From IMG/VR virus record IMGVR_UViG_3300036823_000383, positions 1 to 64,000 of that record: a stretch of 64,000 nucleotides of DNA. One strand, given 5' to 3'. Under the pieces are notes generated by a model, which worked only from the letters and a program-made list of their open reading frames with translations, was not told the origin of the DNA and searched no databases. Source of the stretch: a virus. How positions within the stretch are numbered: the stretch's first letter is position 1; each line of letters begins with the position of its first letter. Position numbers and translations under genes: made by a program. Below are positions 39,859-48,053 of this stretch, in pieces.

Positions 39859-41066
39859 CAGAGCCCCGCGGCATGCGAGCCGAGCAGCCGGCTCCGGTAC
39901 AGCTGCCCGTTCATGCCGAAGAAGAGGCGCCCCTTGATCGCGCGAACGCAGAACGACGACAGCGCGGCGACGGTGGGCGAGGACCGGTAGATCCGCGTCG
40001 CGAGGATCCACGTCGCGCCGCGATCGATCGAGAAGTAGATCTGCCCGAGAGGGAAGGACGCGACGAAGACGCCGTAAAGCGCGGTGAGGCACCGAGGGGA
40101 GGCCAAGGTGAGAGTGTTTCCAGATGGCCTTGCCGTGCCTGTCACCCAAACGTCGCCGTCGATCGACGTGGCGATGAAGTTGCCGACGCCGGCCGTCGAG
40201 ACCGCCAAGAACACGCCATCTCCGAACGTGTGCGTGTATGCGCCGGCCGTGAATGTCGTCGTGCTAGCGGTCCACGTGACGCCGTCGTCGGAATAGGCGA
40301 GCTTCGTCTGCGCTATCCAGCTCGCGACGAGCCGTCCATTCGATCGCTGCGAAATCTTCAGGCCGGCATTGGACCCGGTGATGGCGGCCGGCGGCGTGCG
40401 CTGCGTGGCTACCGGCGTCGCAGTGTTCGTGAGCGTAGCGATGTACGGGGTCGACGACGTCTTGCCGATCGCTACGAACAGGTCGTGCACCTGGTCATAG
40501 AAGATCGCGTCGATGGACGTCGGGCTCCCAGGGAGCGTGACGGTGGCGCCGGTGATGGCGAGCGACGACGACGTCCCGGATCGGAGATCGGCGGACCTCA
40601 TCGAGCCGTCCGAGGCACCGAACAACGTGATGATGTCGCTCGATGCGCAGCACTGGAAGTTGTGTGACCCGAACCCCGACGTGGTCGGGTCCTGCCACGA
40701 CGCGCCGCCGTCGGTCGACAGCTTCACCTCACCAGCGGCAGACGAATCGACGAGCGCCATGAAGCCGTCACCCTGCGAGCAGACGTCGTCCGGCTGGCTT
40801 CCGACGGTGGAGTCGGTGGACGCGGGGATGAGATCCATCGCAGCGCCGAGCCACTTCGCTCCGAACGTCGAGAAGAAAGCGTCCTCGTTCCGGTCCGAGA
40901 CGGCGAGCCCGCCTCCTGAGATTCGGATCGGAGCGATCGGCGAAACCTTGCCACCCGCGTAGCCGTCTACGGCCCGTGATATGTTCAGGTCGATCTGCGT
41001 GAAGGTCGCCCCGGTGATCCTCACGTTGTCGCCGATGCCCGTCGGCCAGACGCGTGCGAAGGTCAT
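39858..41066 (-). CDS. Asp-box (BNR) propeller tail protein
   Basis: 402 aa with at least four Asp-box motifs of the S-x-D-x-G-x-x-W type (LSTDGGASW, SDDGVTW, SIDGDVW, SIDRGATW), characteristic of sialidase-like beta propellers. No catalytic sialidase residues are evident, so binding rather than hydrolysis is likely. ATG 41066 overlaps the preceding stop. Confidence 0.68.
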   Translation of the reverse strand: MTFARVWPTGIGDNVRITGATFTQIDLNISRAVDGYAGGKVSPIAPIRISGGGLAVSDRNEDAFFSTFGAKWLGAAMDLIPASTDSTVGSQPDDVCSQGDGFMALVDSSAAGEVKLSTDGGASWQDPTTSGFGSHNFQCCASSDIITLFGASDGSMRSADLRSGTSSSLAITGATVTLPGSPTSIDAIFYDQVHDLFVAIGKTSSTPYIATLTNTATPVATQRTPPAAITGSNAGLKISQRSNGRLVASWIAQTKLAYSDDGVTWTASTTTFTAGAYTHTFGDGVFLAVSTAGVGNFIATSIDGDVWVTGTARPSGNTLTLASPRCLTALYGVFVASFPLGQIYFSIDRGATWILATRIYRSSPTVAALSSFCVRAIKGRLFFGMNGQLYRSRLLGSHAAGL

Positions 41067-41785
41067 GAGTCCGTTACTCCTGCGCACCCTGTCAGGGAGC
41101 TCGTTGTGAAAAACCCCACCTCGGTGATCACCGATCCTTCGGCCCACGCGGGCAGAGCATCGGCCAGGATTTCCTCGCCGCGTCGGATGAGCGAGAGCTC
41201 TTTCGAGCCCGGGGGGATCCCCGCTCCGATGTCGAGGACAGCGACCACGATGTCGCGGTCGCTAAAGTTCGGGTAGTCGGACCAGGTTCGCTCGCCGCTG
41301 ACGCCGCGCGAGAAAGGGTCGGCGCCGGGCACGTACGGAGCGAAGGCGCGACCCATGAGCGTCACGCGACTAGTGGACCACGGCGTGTCCAAGACGGAGA
41401 AGCGCGCATCGAGCGCGCGCAGCGTGGCGGTGAGGATCGGTATCTCGGACGACTGCACGTCGACCCACCTGCTCGAAGCGTCCGCTCGGCGCTGGACGTC
41501 GGTCTCGTCGACCGACGGCACGATGCCGAGGATGTCCTCGTAGGCCGGGAGCGCGTCTTGGGCGAGACTCGGAAAGGCCTGGAGCGCGGCGCGCTCGTCG
41601 AACGCGGCCGACGCCGCGAGCCCGATCGACATCGAGATGAGTCGGAGCGCGTCGATGCTGTCTTCGTCCTCGGAGGTGCCGCCGTCGCCGAGCGCGCTTC
41701 GCAGCGCTTTGTAGCTTTTCTCGACCGGCGAGTCGTCGCCGCCGAGGTCGACCGGCATCATCGACGGCCAACCGAGCCCGCTCAC
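41063..41785 (-). CDS. Baseplate protein, Mu gp48/YmfQ-like
   Basis: 240 aa. The segment AALQAFPSLAQDALPAYEDI followed by ETDVQRRADASSRWVDVQ resembles YmfQ/DUF2313 baseplate proteins, and the gene directly follows the gp47-like gene region as in Mu. GTG 41785 overlaps the preceding stop. An intervening gene (41782) separates it from gp47. Confidence 0.55.
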   Translation of the reverse strand: MSGLGWPSMMPVDLGGDDSPVEKSYKALRSALGDGGTSEDEDSIDALRLISMSIGLAASAAFDERAALQAFPSLAQDALPAYEDILGIVPSVDETDVQRRADASSRWVDVQSSEIPILTATLRALDARFSVLDTPWSTSRVTLMGRAFAPYVPGADPFSRGVSGERTWSDYPNFSDRDIVVAVLDIGAGIPPGSKELSLIRRGEEILADALPAWAEGSVITEVGFFTTSSLTGCAGVTDS

Positions 41786-42279
41786 AGGATCACCACGAGC
41801 ACGGCGCCGTCGACGGCCGCGAACGTGCCTCCGCCGAACTCCTTCAGGGCGATCGAGATGGTCGACCCCGACACGGATGCTGCGGCGTCGCGCACCGTCG
41901 TGCGGTTCACTGGGAAGGCGAGAGCGCACACGATCGACGTGGACTGCTGGACGCCGTTCTCGTCGGGGTAGCTGGAAGCGTACTGGAGAGAAAGGGCTCC
42001 GACGCCGGTCCGCCCCGGGATTGGCGGTAGATACGGCGCGCCGGTCTTGGTGTTCGGGTTCCAGCTCTCGGCGCGCGCGGAGATGACCGGCGTCACGCCG
42101 CCGGTCGAGTCGATCAGCGCCCACGCGCGAAAGCTGGTGAGTCCCAAGCCCGCGAGCTGGAACCTCACGAGGTTCAGCATATCGGCGCCGATCTGCGTCT
42201 CGGGGTTCGTGACGGGCTTCTGGTCGCGCAGCTGCGGTCCAAAGCTGTCGAGGCTCGGGCGTCGAGGAGAACCGCTCAT
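41782..42279 (-). CDS. Baseplate-region protein, unknown
   Basis: 165 aa, no signal peptide, mixed alpha/beta. ATG 42279 overlaps the stop of the baseplate J-like gene. It occupies a place not filled in Mu. Probably a baseplate accessory. Confidence 0.55.
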   Translation of the reverse strand: MSGSPRRPSLDSFGPQLRDQKPVTNPETQIGADMLNLVRFQLAGLGLTSFRAWALIDSTGGVTPVISARAESWNPNTKTGAPYLPPIPGRTGVGALSLQYASSYPDENGVQQSTSIVCALAFPVNRTTVRDAAASVSGSTISIALKEFGGGTFAAVDGAVLVVIL

Positions 42280-43853
42280 TGCGCGTAGACTCCGAAGTCG
42301 TTGAGGGTCAGCAGCCGAGGGCCTTCCTGCGAGATGTCAGGAGGGAGCGTCGGTGTCGTGTGGCTCACGAAGCGCAGGGACACACCCGAGAGCGCGCGCC
42401 CGAGCGCGTCGAAGAGGCTCGTACCGATCGACTCGCCAGCCTCGTAGGGGAACTCGTCCGCGGGCTCGGGCCACCGGTATGCGCGGCCCGCGCGCGGGCT
42501 CGTGGCAAGGTCGATCATCTCGCCAGGTCCGAGCGAATCGAAGTACGACTCGGCGGCTTCGGCGATCGACTCCAGCAACGGCGTGTAGGGGCAGACCACG
42601 CTGTTGACCGTGAGCGTTGCCGGGGCGTTGTCGCTGAGCTGCACGACGTACTCGGTTCCCGACACCAAGGTCACGCTGGCGACGAGCGGGAGCTTTTCGA
42701 AGCGGCTCGTTGTCGCGTTCCACACCATCATCGCCGGGCCGACGCCGGTCGACGGAACGACTGCGCTGTTCACGTGGAAGTGGGTCGCGTCCGGCAGTGA
42801 AGTGACTCGGCAGAACGCGTCGACGGACGTGTCCGTCCCGATCGGTGATGGCCACGGTGTGGCGTCCGCCCATCCACCGGTGGTCTTCGTGCGCATCTTG
42901 AGCGCCATCGACATGCTGATCGGGTCGGATACAGCGGCGTGCAGCAGCACGTATGGGCGCGCCGGGACGACCGGGGACGAGGGGGGCGTCAGGTAGTTCC
43001 GCGCCAGCGTCAGGACGGCGTTGGCGGAGTCCACGCGGGCAGTCGGCCCTTGGGTGCTGCGTTTCCCGACAATGACGACGCACACGGAGCCGGCGTTGAA
43101 GAGACACGGGTAGACGAAGGCCGTCCGGATCGCCGTCGAGACGCCGCGTGCCCACGCGCGGAACTGCGCGCGGTTCCCGCTCGCCGGCTTCCTGCGGATG
43201 CGGTCCAGCAGCCGATCGAGCACGTCCGCGTCATTCTCCGCATCGAAGCCACCGGCGAAGTCCGTCGAAGTGGTGCCGGTCGGGCCAGCTCCCAAAGGCA
43301 CGTTCGCGCCCTTCGACAGCGTCGTGCCGCTCTCGGGGTTCGTTCCCTTGCCGCCCTTGACGGCGACCATGGTGAGCGTCGCAATGCCGCTCACAGCGCG
43401 GACGGTCGAGCTCGCCTGGTAGGTGTTGCCCTGTGGGTCGGTCGCGGTGAAGACCGCCGGGTCGCCGAGCAGCGTGGACCCGACGAAGATCGACCCAGTC
43501 GTAGCAGGCCAGCTCACCTGACCCGCGCCGCTAGATGCCGGCAGCGGGGTTACGTCCCACTCGGCGCAGTGGAACCCGCGTAACCAAGTCGATGTTGCCG
43601 ACGAGGGGTTCGTCTGCTGCGCCGTGAAGCGCGCGCGCTGCTGCCCTGACTGCAGCCCGAGATCGAGCGCGTCGAAACGCAGGTAGTCTCGGCTGCCATC
43701 CTGCGTCGCCTGACGGATCTCCTCCTCGGTGAAGAAGTCCTTCGTGTCGGGATTGACGAGCCGCCTAAGGCCGTTGCGGAAGTTCGCGAGCATCTCGTCG
43801 CGGAGTACTCCGCGCGCGAAGGTAACGAAGGCTGGCTCGCTCGGCGTGGTCAT
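42276..43853 (-). CDS. Baseplate J-like protein (Mu gp47)
   Basis: 525 aa. Contains the Baseplate_J core around FAGGFDAENDADVLDRLLDR, then ARGVSTAIRTAFVYP. N-terminal helical region and a middle Ig-like insertion precede it. It should form the baseplate wedge that surrounds the tail hub and triggers sheath contraction. Coupled to gp46-like upstream. Confidence 0.82.
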   Translation of the reverse strand: MTTPSEPAFVTFARGVLRDEMLANFRNGLRRLVNPDTKDFFTEEEIRQATQDGSRDYLRFDALDLGLQSGQQRARFTAQQTNPSSATSTWLRGFHCAEWDVTPLPASSGAGQVSWPATTGSIFVGSTLLGDPAVFTATDPQGNTYQASSTVRAVSGIATLTMVAVKGGKGTNPESGTTLSKGANVPLGAGPTGTTSTDFAGGFDAENDADVLDRLLDRIRRKPASGNRAQFRAWARGVSTAIRTAFVYPCLFNAGSVCVVIVGKRSTQGPTARVDSANAVLTLARNYLTPPSSPVVPARPYVLLHAAVSDPISMSMALKMRTKTTGGWADATPWPSPIGTDTSVDAFCRVTSLPDATHFHVNSAVVPSTGVGPAMMVWNATTSRFEKLPLVASVTLVSGTEYVVQLSDNAPATLTVNSVVCPYTPLLESIAEAAESYFDSLGPGEMIDLATSPRAGRAYRWPEPADEFPYEAGESIGTSLFDALGRALSGVSLRFVSHTTPTLPPDISQEGPRLLTLNDFGVYAQ

Positions 43854-44323
43854 TGGGCGAGCCTCGACGCAATGTTGGACGGATCCCGAAGGGGTGTGCT
43901 GCGCTCACGGGCCGAATCGGATGCGCGGAGGTTCGTCCACCTCACGGTGACCTCGGCCCAGTCGTCGTCCGAGGCGACGTCGACACCGATGAGCTTGATG
44001 TCGCGGCGGTCGATCAGACGTTTCAGCGCGATCCGTGCCTCGGACTCGAGTCGCCGCGTGGCGCCCTGGTCGAGCTTCCTCACGTCGACGAAGCGCGCTC
44101 CCACCTCCGCGACGCACGCGCCCGACTTCCGAACGGTCGTGAGGGCCGTCAGCACCTGCTCGTCGATCGGGTGCAGGCCCTGGAAAAGGCTCAGCACCTC
44201 GAGCGTGCGCAGGTCGACCAGGTCCGCGAGCACGCCGGGGGGAGCGGTCGGGACGGTGTCCGTCGTCGCCGGCACGAACTGCCCGAGCGGCGAGACTCCG
44301 ATCGGCGGGATGACGAGCGGCAC
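43850..44323 (-). CDS. Baseplate wedge protein, gp25/Mu gp46-like
   Basis: 157 aa. The segment VRKSGACVAEVGARFVDVRK with EARIALKRLIDRRDIKLIGV fits the GPW/gp25 baseplate family (Mu gp46). It immediately precedes the gp47-like gene with ATGA-type overlap. GTG 44323 follows a GTAGGGGC leader, so it begins a transcription or translation unit after the accessory insertion. Confidence 0.65.
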   Translation of the reverse strand: MPLVIPPIGVSPLGQFVPATTDTVPTAPPGVLADLVDLRTLEVLSLFQGLHPIDEQVLTALTTVRKSGACVAEVGARFVDVRKLDQGATRRLESEARIALKRLIDRRDIKLIGVDVASDDDWAEVTVRWTNLRASDSARERSTPLRDPSNIASRLAQ

Positions 44324-44356
44324 GCGGCCGCCCCTACACCGCCGCGCGCTGCTACG

Positions 44357-45226
44357 TCACGGGCAGGCGAGCGGGCACGAATCGTCGGCCGCCAGCTTGA
44401 CCGCCTCGTAGCGGACCCAGGCCGGATCGGCGATCGGCGCGGTCAGCACCGTCACGGCCGTCGAGGGGGCATGGTCTACGGTGGGTCCCGTTACCACGAG
44501 GCACGCGCTGCGTTCGCACTTCCCGCTGATGTCGGTGGAGAACTGCCGCGCCGAGCTCGAGCTCGTGAATCGCACGCACTGCCGGTACCCGACGTTGAAG
44601 AGGAGGTCCGGCGTGCTGCCGCCGCAGTTCGCGAGCGGCGCGCAAACGGACGGCGCCCCATTGACCTCGCGTTGCTGTGGCTGGCTTGGAAGGACAAGCG
44701 ACTCGTCGTCGGCATACGTGTCCACGACCGTGCTGGCGCATGACTCGTAGCTGTCGCACTTGAATTGCCCGCTCGCAGGGTATCCGGACGGAGCACTGTC
44801 GGCCGTCCACCCGCACGCGCTGTCGCAGTCCTGGCCGGCGGCGCTCGGTGGCTTGCACGCATCATGGCTCGTCGGCTTCGGTAGGGCGCCGCCCGCACCG
44901 CTGTCCTTGGTCGCCTGCCGTCCACCGGCACCAGCGTCCTCGGCGCCCGAGCCTGCGCCGCTGTCGCCGGCAGGAGCGCCGCCGGCGCCACTATCGGCGA
45001 GATCGCCGCCCGCGCCGGGAGGCGGATCATCGGTGTGCGTCGCGCCGCCGGTACCGACGACATCTGCGCGCGCGCCGCCCGCGGCGTCCGCCAGCTCCAT
45101 CGCCGCCGCGCCGCCGCTCGCCGTCGCGTTGCCGGCGTCCTGCTCCGAAGCCGCGGGTGGGCTCCCAGATCCGCAGGCCACGAGGAACCATCCGAGACCG
45201 AGAATCGCTACCGCCCCACGAGTCAT
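44357..45226 (-). CDS. Cys-rich lipoprotein with Gly/Ala linker (cargo)
   Basis: 289 aa. MTRGAVAILGLGWFLVACGS is a lipoprotein signal (lipobox LVAC). A Gly/Ala/Asp linker with GAGGA units covers residues 20-120, then a Cys-rich domain (CKPPSAAGQDCDSACGW ...). It resembles the lipoprotein at 25710. It interrupts the baseplate genes between gp46- and gp45-like, so it is probably a cargo gene. Confidence 0.68.
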   Translation of the reverse strand: MTRGAVAILGLGWFLVACGSGSPPAASEQDAGNATASGGAAAMELADAAGGARADVVGTGGATHTDDPPPGAGGDLADSGAGGAPAGDSGAGSGAEDAGAGGRQATKDSGAGGALPKPTSHDACKPPSAAGQDCDSACGWTADSAPSGYPASGQFKCDSYESCASTVVDTYADDESLVLPSQPQQREVNGAPSVCAPLANCGGSTPDLLFNVGYRQCVRFTSSSSARQFSTDISGKCERSACLVVTGPTVDHAPSTAVTVLTAPIADPAWVRYEAVKLAADDSCPLACP

Positions 45227-45301
45227 TTGTATCAAGCCTGAATGCGGCAACCGAGGCTGTCGATACTGCTCGCGCGGTCACCGCCAGAGAGGGAGCCTCA
45301 A

Positions 45302-45319
45302 ACGCGTGACTTCACGCGT
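45302..45319. promoter_or_regulatory. Palindromic operator candidate
   Basis: Perfect inverted repeat ACGCGTGA-CT-TCACGCGT, 24 bases before the plus-strand gene at 45343, in the 116-base gap between two divergent cargo genes. A dimeric regulator could bind here to control either gene. No clear -35/-10 pair was found around it. Confidence 0.45.
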
Positions 45320-45342
45320 GAAAGTGACGACCATGATCGGTC

Positions 45343-45696
45343 ATGACCAGAACGAAGCGAGCGTTACTTGGAGCCGCCGGCGGGCTCGGCGCGTGGTTCC
45401 TTGTCGTGAAGGTGTTCGGATTCGGACAGGCGGACGCCTACGTCGAGTGCGTGCAGACACTTGCTGGGCTTAGCTGCACCGTGACCCACCGTGCCGGACG
45501 ATCATCGGCGAAGGTTTGTTGGGACGTCGTGTCGACTTGTGCGAACGGCGTCGTTGCGACGGGATCCGGGTGTGGCTCGGTCACTCCCGAAGCCAAGACG
45601 GTCGTCATTATCCCATGGTCTGAGGTTCGGAACTGGAGCGCCTGCGACGCGGTTCGCTCGGTGTCCATGACGAATATGAAGGTCGAGCTTCAGTAG
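45343..45696 (+). CDS. Exported Cys-containing protein, plus-strand cargo gene
   Basis: 117 aa. N-terminal membrane/signal segment (ALLGAAGGLGAWFLVVKVFG), then a beta-rich domain with six Cys (ECVQTLAGLSCTV ...). It is the only plus-strand gene within the leftward late block, so it must have its own promoter and may be expressed in the lysogen. Function unknown. Confidence 0.6.
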   Translation: MTRTKRALLGAAGGLGAWFLVVKVFGFGQADAYVECVQTLAGLSCTVTHRAGRSSAKVCWDVVSTCANGVVATGSGCGSVTPEAKTVVIIPWSEVRNWSACDAVRSVSMTNMKVELQ

Positions 45697-45701
45697 ACCT
45701 T

Positions 45702-45926
45702 TCACGCCGCGTGGTCGAGCGGGCAATTCGGGAATGGCAGCGTCGGGGGCGTGGGCGGCGCGGGTAGCGACGGCGACGGGATCGGCAACGGCCCGACGTC
45801 GAGTGAGGGCATGCCGGGCAGCGGCGGTGGCGCGGGCAGCGTCGGGGGCGTGGGCGGCGCGGGTAGCGACGGCGACGGGATCGGCAACGGCCCGACGTCG
45901 AGTGAGGGGAACGCGCACGCGCTCAT
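45702..45926 (-). CDS. Pro-rich repeat protein
   Basis: 74 aa. After MSACAF the protein is two copies of PSLDVGPLPIPSPSLPAPPT plus a short spacer, ending FPNCPLDHAA. ATG 45926 overlaps the stop of the gp45-like gene. The repeats are identical at DNA level, pointing to recent duplication. Extended Pro-rich structure; function unknown. Confidence 0.55.
   Translation of the reverse strand: MSACAFPSLDVGPLPIPSPSLPAPPTPPTLPAPPPLPGMPSLDVGPLPIPSPSLPAPPTPPTLPFPNCPLDHAA
45736..45908. repeat. Direct repeat, 74 bp identical, 99-bp period
   Basis: Copies at 45736-45809 and 45835-45908 match base for base and encode the two Pro-rich units of the gene at 45702-45926. The 25 bases between them are unrelated in length to the unit and encode APPPLPGM-type sequence. 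Confidence 0.9.
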
Positions 45927-46603
45927 GGCGAATAGAAGAAGCTCAACGAGGGAGGCATCGCGGGACCGCCGGCGAAGGGGAGCGCCGTCGCCGTGTTCGC
46001 GCCCACTGCGACGCTGCCGTTGATCGAGCACTTCGCTGCAACCACGTTGAACTCTCCGGGTTTCAGAGTGAGCCACGTCGAGGCGTCAGCCCGCATCGTG
46101 ATGCCGGTGTCCTTCGCCAGCGTCACGGCGTAGCCGTCACCATGCACGAGCGAGATGCTTTCCTGTTTCGGGTCCAGCGCGACGGCGAGCGCCTTCGTCG
46201 GCGCGCCTCCGCTGAAAGCGTACGGAACGTAGATCGTCGCGATCGTGTTCTTGTCCGAGTCGTCCGTATCGCTCAGCGACAGGAAGCCCCCACCGTATCC
46301 CGCAAGCGCGATCGTCCCCGACGCGAGGCCATTCGGGAACGCGCCGTCGAGGCGCGTGTCGCGGTAGGCGATCGGCACGACGCGATCGCCCGCGCGGAGC
46401 GCCACGACGTCGACGTGGTTGTCACCGTCCTCGTCGCGAGGGCGGCCGAGCAGTCCGAGACCGCCGTACGCGAGCTGGTCGTCCGCCTCCTCGTCGCCAG
46501 GCCCCGCCATCGTCAGGAGCACGCTTTTGGTTTTCGCCGCGAGCGACGTCGAGACGACGCGGAAGAATCCCGCCGTGAAGTCGAACAGCGTCGACGAGCT
46601 CAT
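45923..46603 (-). CDS. Baseplate spike protein, Mu gp45/gpV-like
   Basis: 226 aa. Begins MSSSTLFDFTAGFFRVV; a small OB-like domain (RPRDEDGDNHVDVVALRAG) is followed by a beta-helix-like C-terminus (TWLTLKPGEFNVVAAKCSIN). This fits gpV/gp45 central spikes. It lies between the DUF6527 and cargo genes near the hub gene, as expected for the piercing spike assembly. Confidence 0.65.
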   Translation of the reverse strand: MSSSTLFDFTAGFFRVVSTSLAAKTKSVLLTMAGPGDEEADDQLAYGGLGLLGRPRDEDGDNHVDVVALRAGDRVVPIAYRDTRLDGAFPNGLASGTIALAGYGGGFLSLSDTDDSDKNTIATIYVPYAFSGGAPTKALAVALDPKQESISLVHGDGYAVTLAKDTGITMRADASTWLTLKPGEFNVVAAKCSINGSVAVGANTATALPFAGGPAMPPSLSFFYSP

Positions 46604-46914
46604 GCGTCGCGCACCCCGCCGTTTTCGATGAAGCCGTGCCAGCCGCACGCGACCGTCTTCCCTTCATCGTCCACGAGGTTAATCGAAGGCGACAAGGTCA
46701 GGTCGGCGCAGCTCGTTCCTGATGCCTGCCATCTCGGACGCGGTAGAGCCGCCTCGGGAACGCCACGGTCGCGAAACCAGACGAGCAAACCGTGGTCGCC
46801 GCAGCCGGGACACACTTCGAGAACGATCCCCTGCGCGTCCGCCGCGGAGTCGACGTGCCCAAACCCCCCGTCCCTCCACACGACGAATCGGGCATCCAGA
46901 TCGACGAGTCTCAC
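46600..46914 (-). CDS. DUF6527-like protein
   Basis: 104 aa. EVCPGCGDHGLLVWF, a central Trp, then TLSPSINLV and CGWHGFIENG match small phage proteins of the DUF6527 type, with likely zinc-binding Cys and His. GTG 46914 overlaps the preceding stop. Role unknown. Confidence 0.65.
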   Translation of the reverse strand: MRLVDLDARFVVWRDGGFGHVDSAADAQGIVLEVCPGCGDHGLLVWFRDRGVPEAALPRPRWQASGTSCADLTLSPSINLVDDEGKTVACGWHGFIENGGVRDA

Positions 46915-48053
46915 GAGAGCCTCCAAACGCCCTGCTTCAGGAGCGTGATGCGCGAGGTGTCGCCCCCGTCGGTACCCTCGCCGGGGCGCCGCTCGAGACA
47001 CACTCGGGTGAGGTAGTACGGCCCGAGCGCGCCGCCGGCGATGTCCGTCGCGACGTCGCCGACCGTATCGGGCGCGAAGTTGATGAGGGTGCGCCCGTCC
47101 CAATACGAGAGCCCGTCCGCGGATATATCGAGCGCGTCCTTCCGCTGGCTGCGCGCGGAGAGCTCGCGATGCGCGGCGGCCTGAGCGAGCGCGTCGGTGC
47201 CCATTTGCTGCCCTGGGATCAAGATGGGCCGCGTGAAGCCCGCGGCCGTCACGTCGAGGTCCACGGCGTTGCCCTGCGTCTTGCCGATTGGGAAGCCGTC
47301 GCTGTCGTAGCGGGTGCCGTTCACCTGCACGATGTTCGGGATGCCGGAGAAGTCCTTCGCGCGCTCGATGTCGAGCACGTTGTTGATGCTCGCCGAGTCG
47401 CCACGGAAGTGGCGGAAGTCGTAGATCGACGGCTGCTCGTCGTCGGGCGCGGAGACCACGATCTTCCCGTCGGGGCTGTCCCAATGCATCATCCCGAAGC
47501 GCCGAAGGTGACGGTCGGCGGCCTGGAAGATCGTCTCCGGGAGCTGCACGCGGGCCTGCTGCTCCTGGACCTTGTCGGGCGGGGTGAGCGGTTCCTTCGT
47601 CGACTTCGACGGCTTCCCCGTGATCAGGTCGCGCGCGGCGTTGCCCTTGAAGACGAAGTCCGACGCCGTGTATCCGAGCGGCGCGTAGAGCTTCACGAGC
47701 CAATCGGCGAGGGTGATGTCCTTCACCTTCAGGTTCGGATTGCCGCTGCAGAAGTTCGCGTCGGCGAGCTTCGTCCGCGCCGTCATCCGGATCGCTGCGC
47801 CGCCCGTGACGTCACCCTTCACGTTGTTCAGCTCGAGCCGCCCGGTCAGCACGATGCGGCCGTTGACCTTCACCTGGTACTGCTTGCCAAGGGCAACGAA
47901 GTCCTCGAGCTCATCCCAGGTGCCATCGTCGCCGACCTCGAACGCCGCCTCGCTCGGCTGCGTCAGGTCGTTCGTGATGGCGAGCGAGGTGAAGGCGTCG
48001 AACTCGCCCTGGCCGATCGCCTCCACCGACACGACGTCGAGCGGGCGCGCCAT
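46911..48053 (-). CDS. Tail hub protein, Mu gp44/gpP-like
   Basis: 380 aa. N-terminal domain (SLAITNDLTQPSEAAFEVGD, then GRIVLTGRLE) and following domains correspond to the T4 gp27-like hub fold of Mu gp44. It should form the ring on which the spike and baseplate assemble. Adjacent to the gp43-like gene with a one-base overlap. Confidence 0.75.
   Translation of the reverse strand: MARPLDVVSVEAIGQGEFDAFTSLAITNDLTQPSEAAFEVGDDGTWDELEDFVALGKQYQVKVNGRIVLTGRLELNNVKGDVTGGAAIRMTARTKLADANFCSGNPNLKVKDITLADWLVKLYAPLGYTASDFVFKGNAARDLITGKPSKSTKEPLTPPDKVQEQQARVQLPETIFQAADRHLRRFGMMHWDSPDGKIVVSAPDDEQPSIYDFRHFRGDSASINNVLDIERAKDFSGIPNIVQVNGTRYDSDGFPIGKTQGNAVDLDVTAAGFTRPILIPGQQMGTDALAQAAAHRELSARSQRKDALDISADGLSYWDGRTLINFAPDTVGDVATDIAGGALGPYYLTRVCLERRPGEGTDGGDTSRITLLKQGVWRLS

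Noticed and set aside
45302-45319. ACGCGTGA palindrome as a terminator
   Set aside because: The centre is only two bases, so it cannot form a normal hairpin loop; better explained as a protein-binding site.
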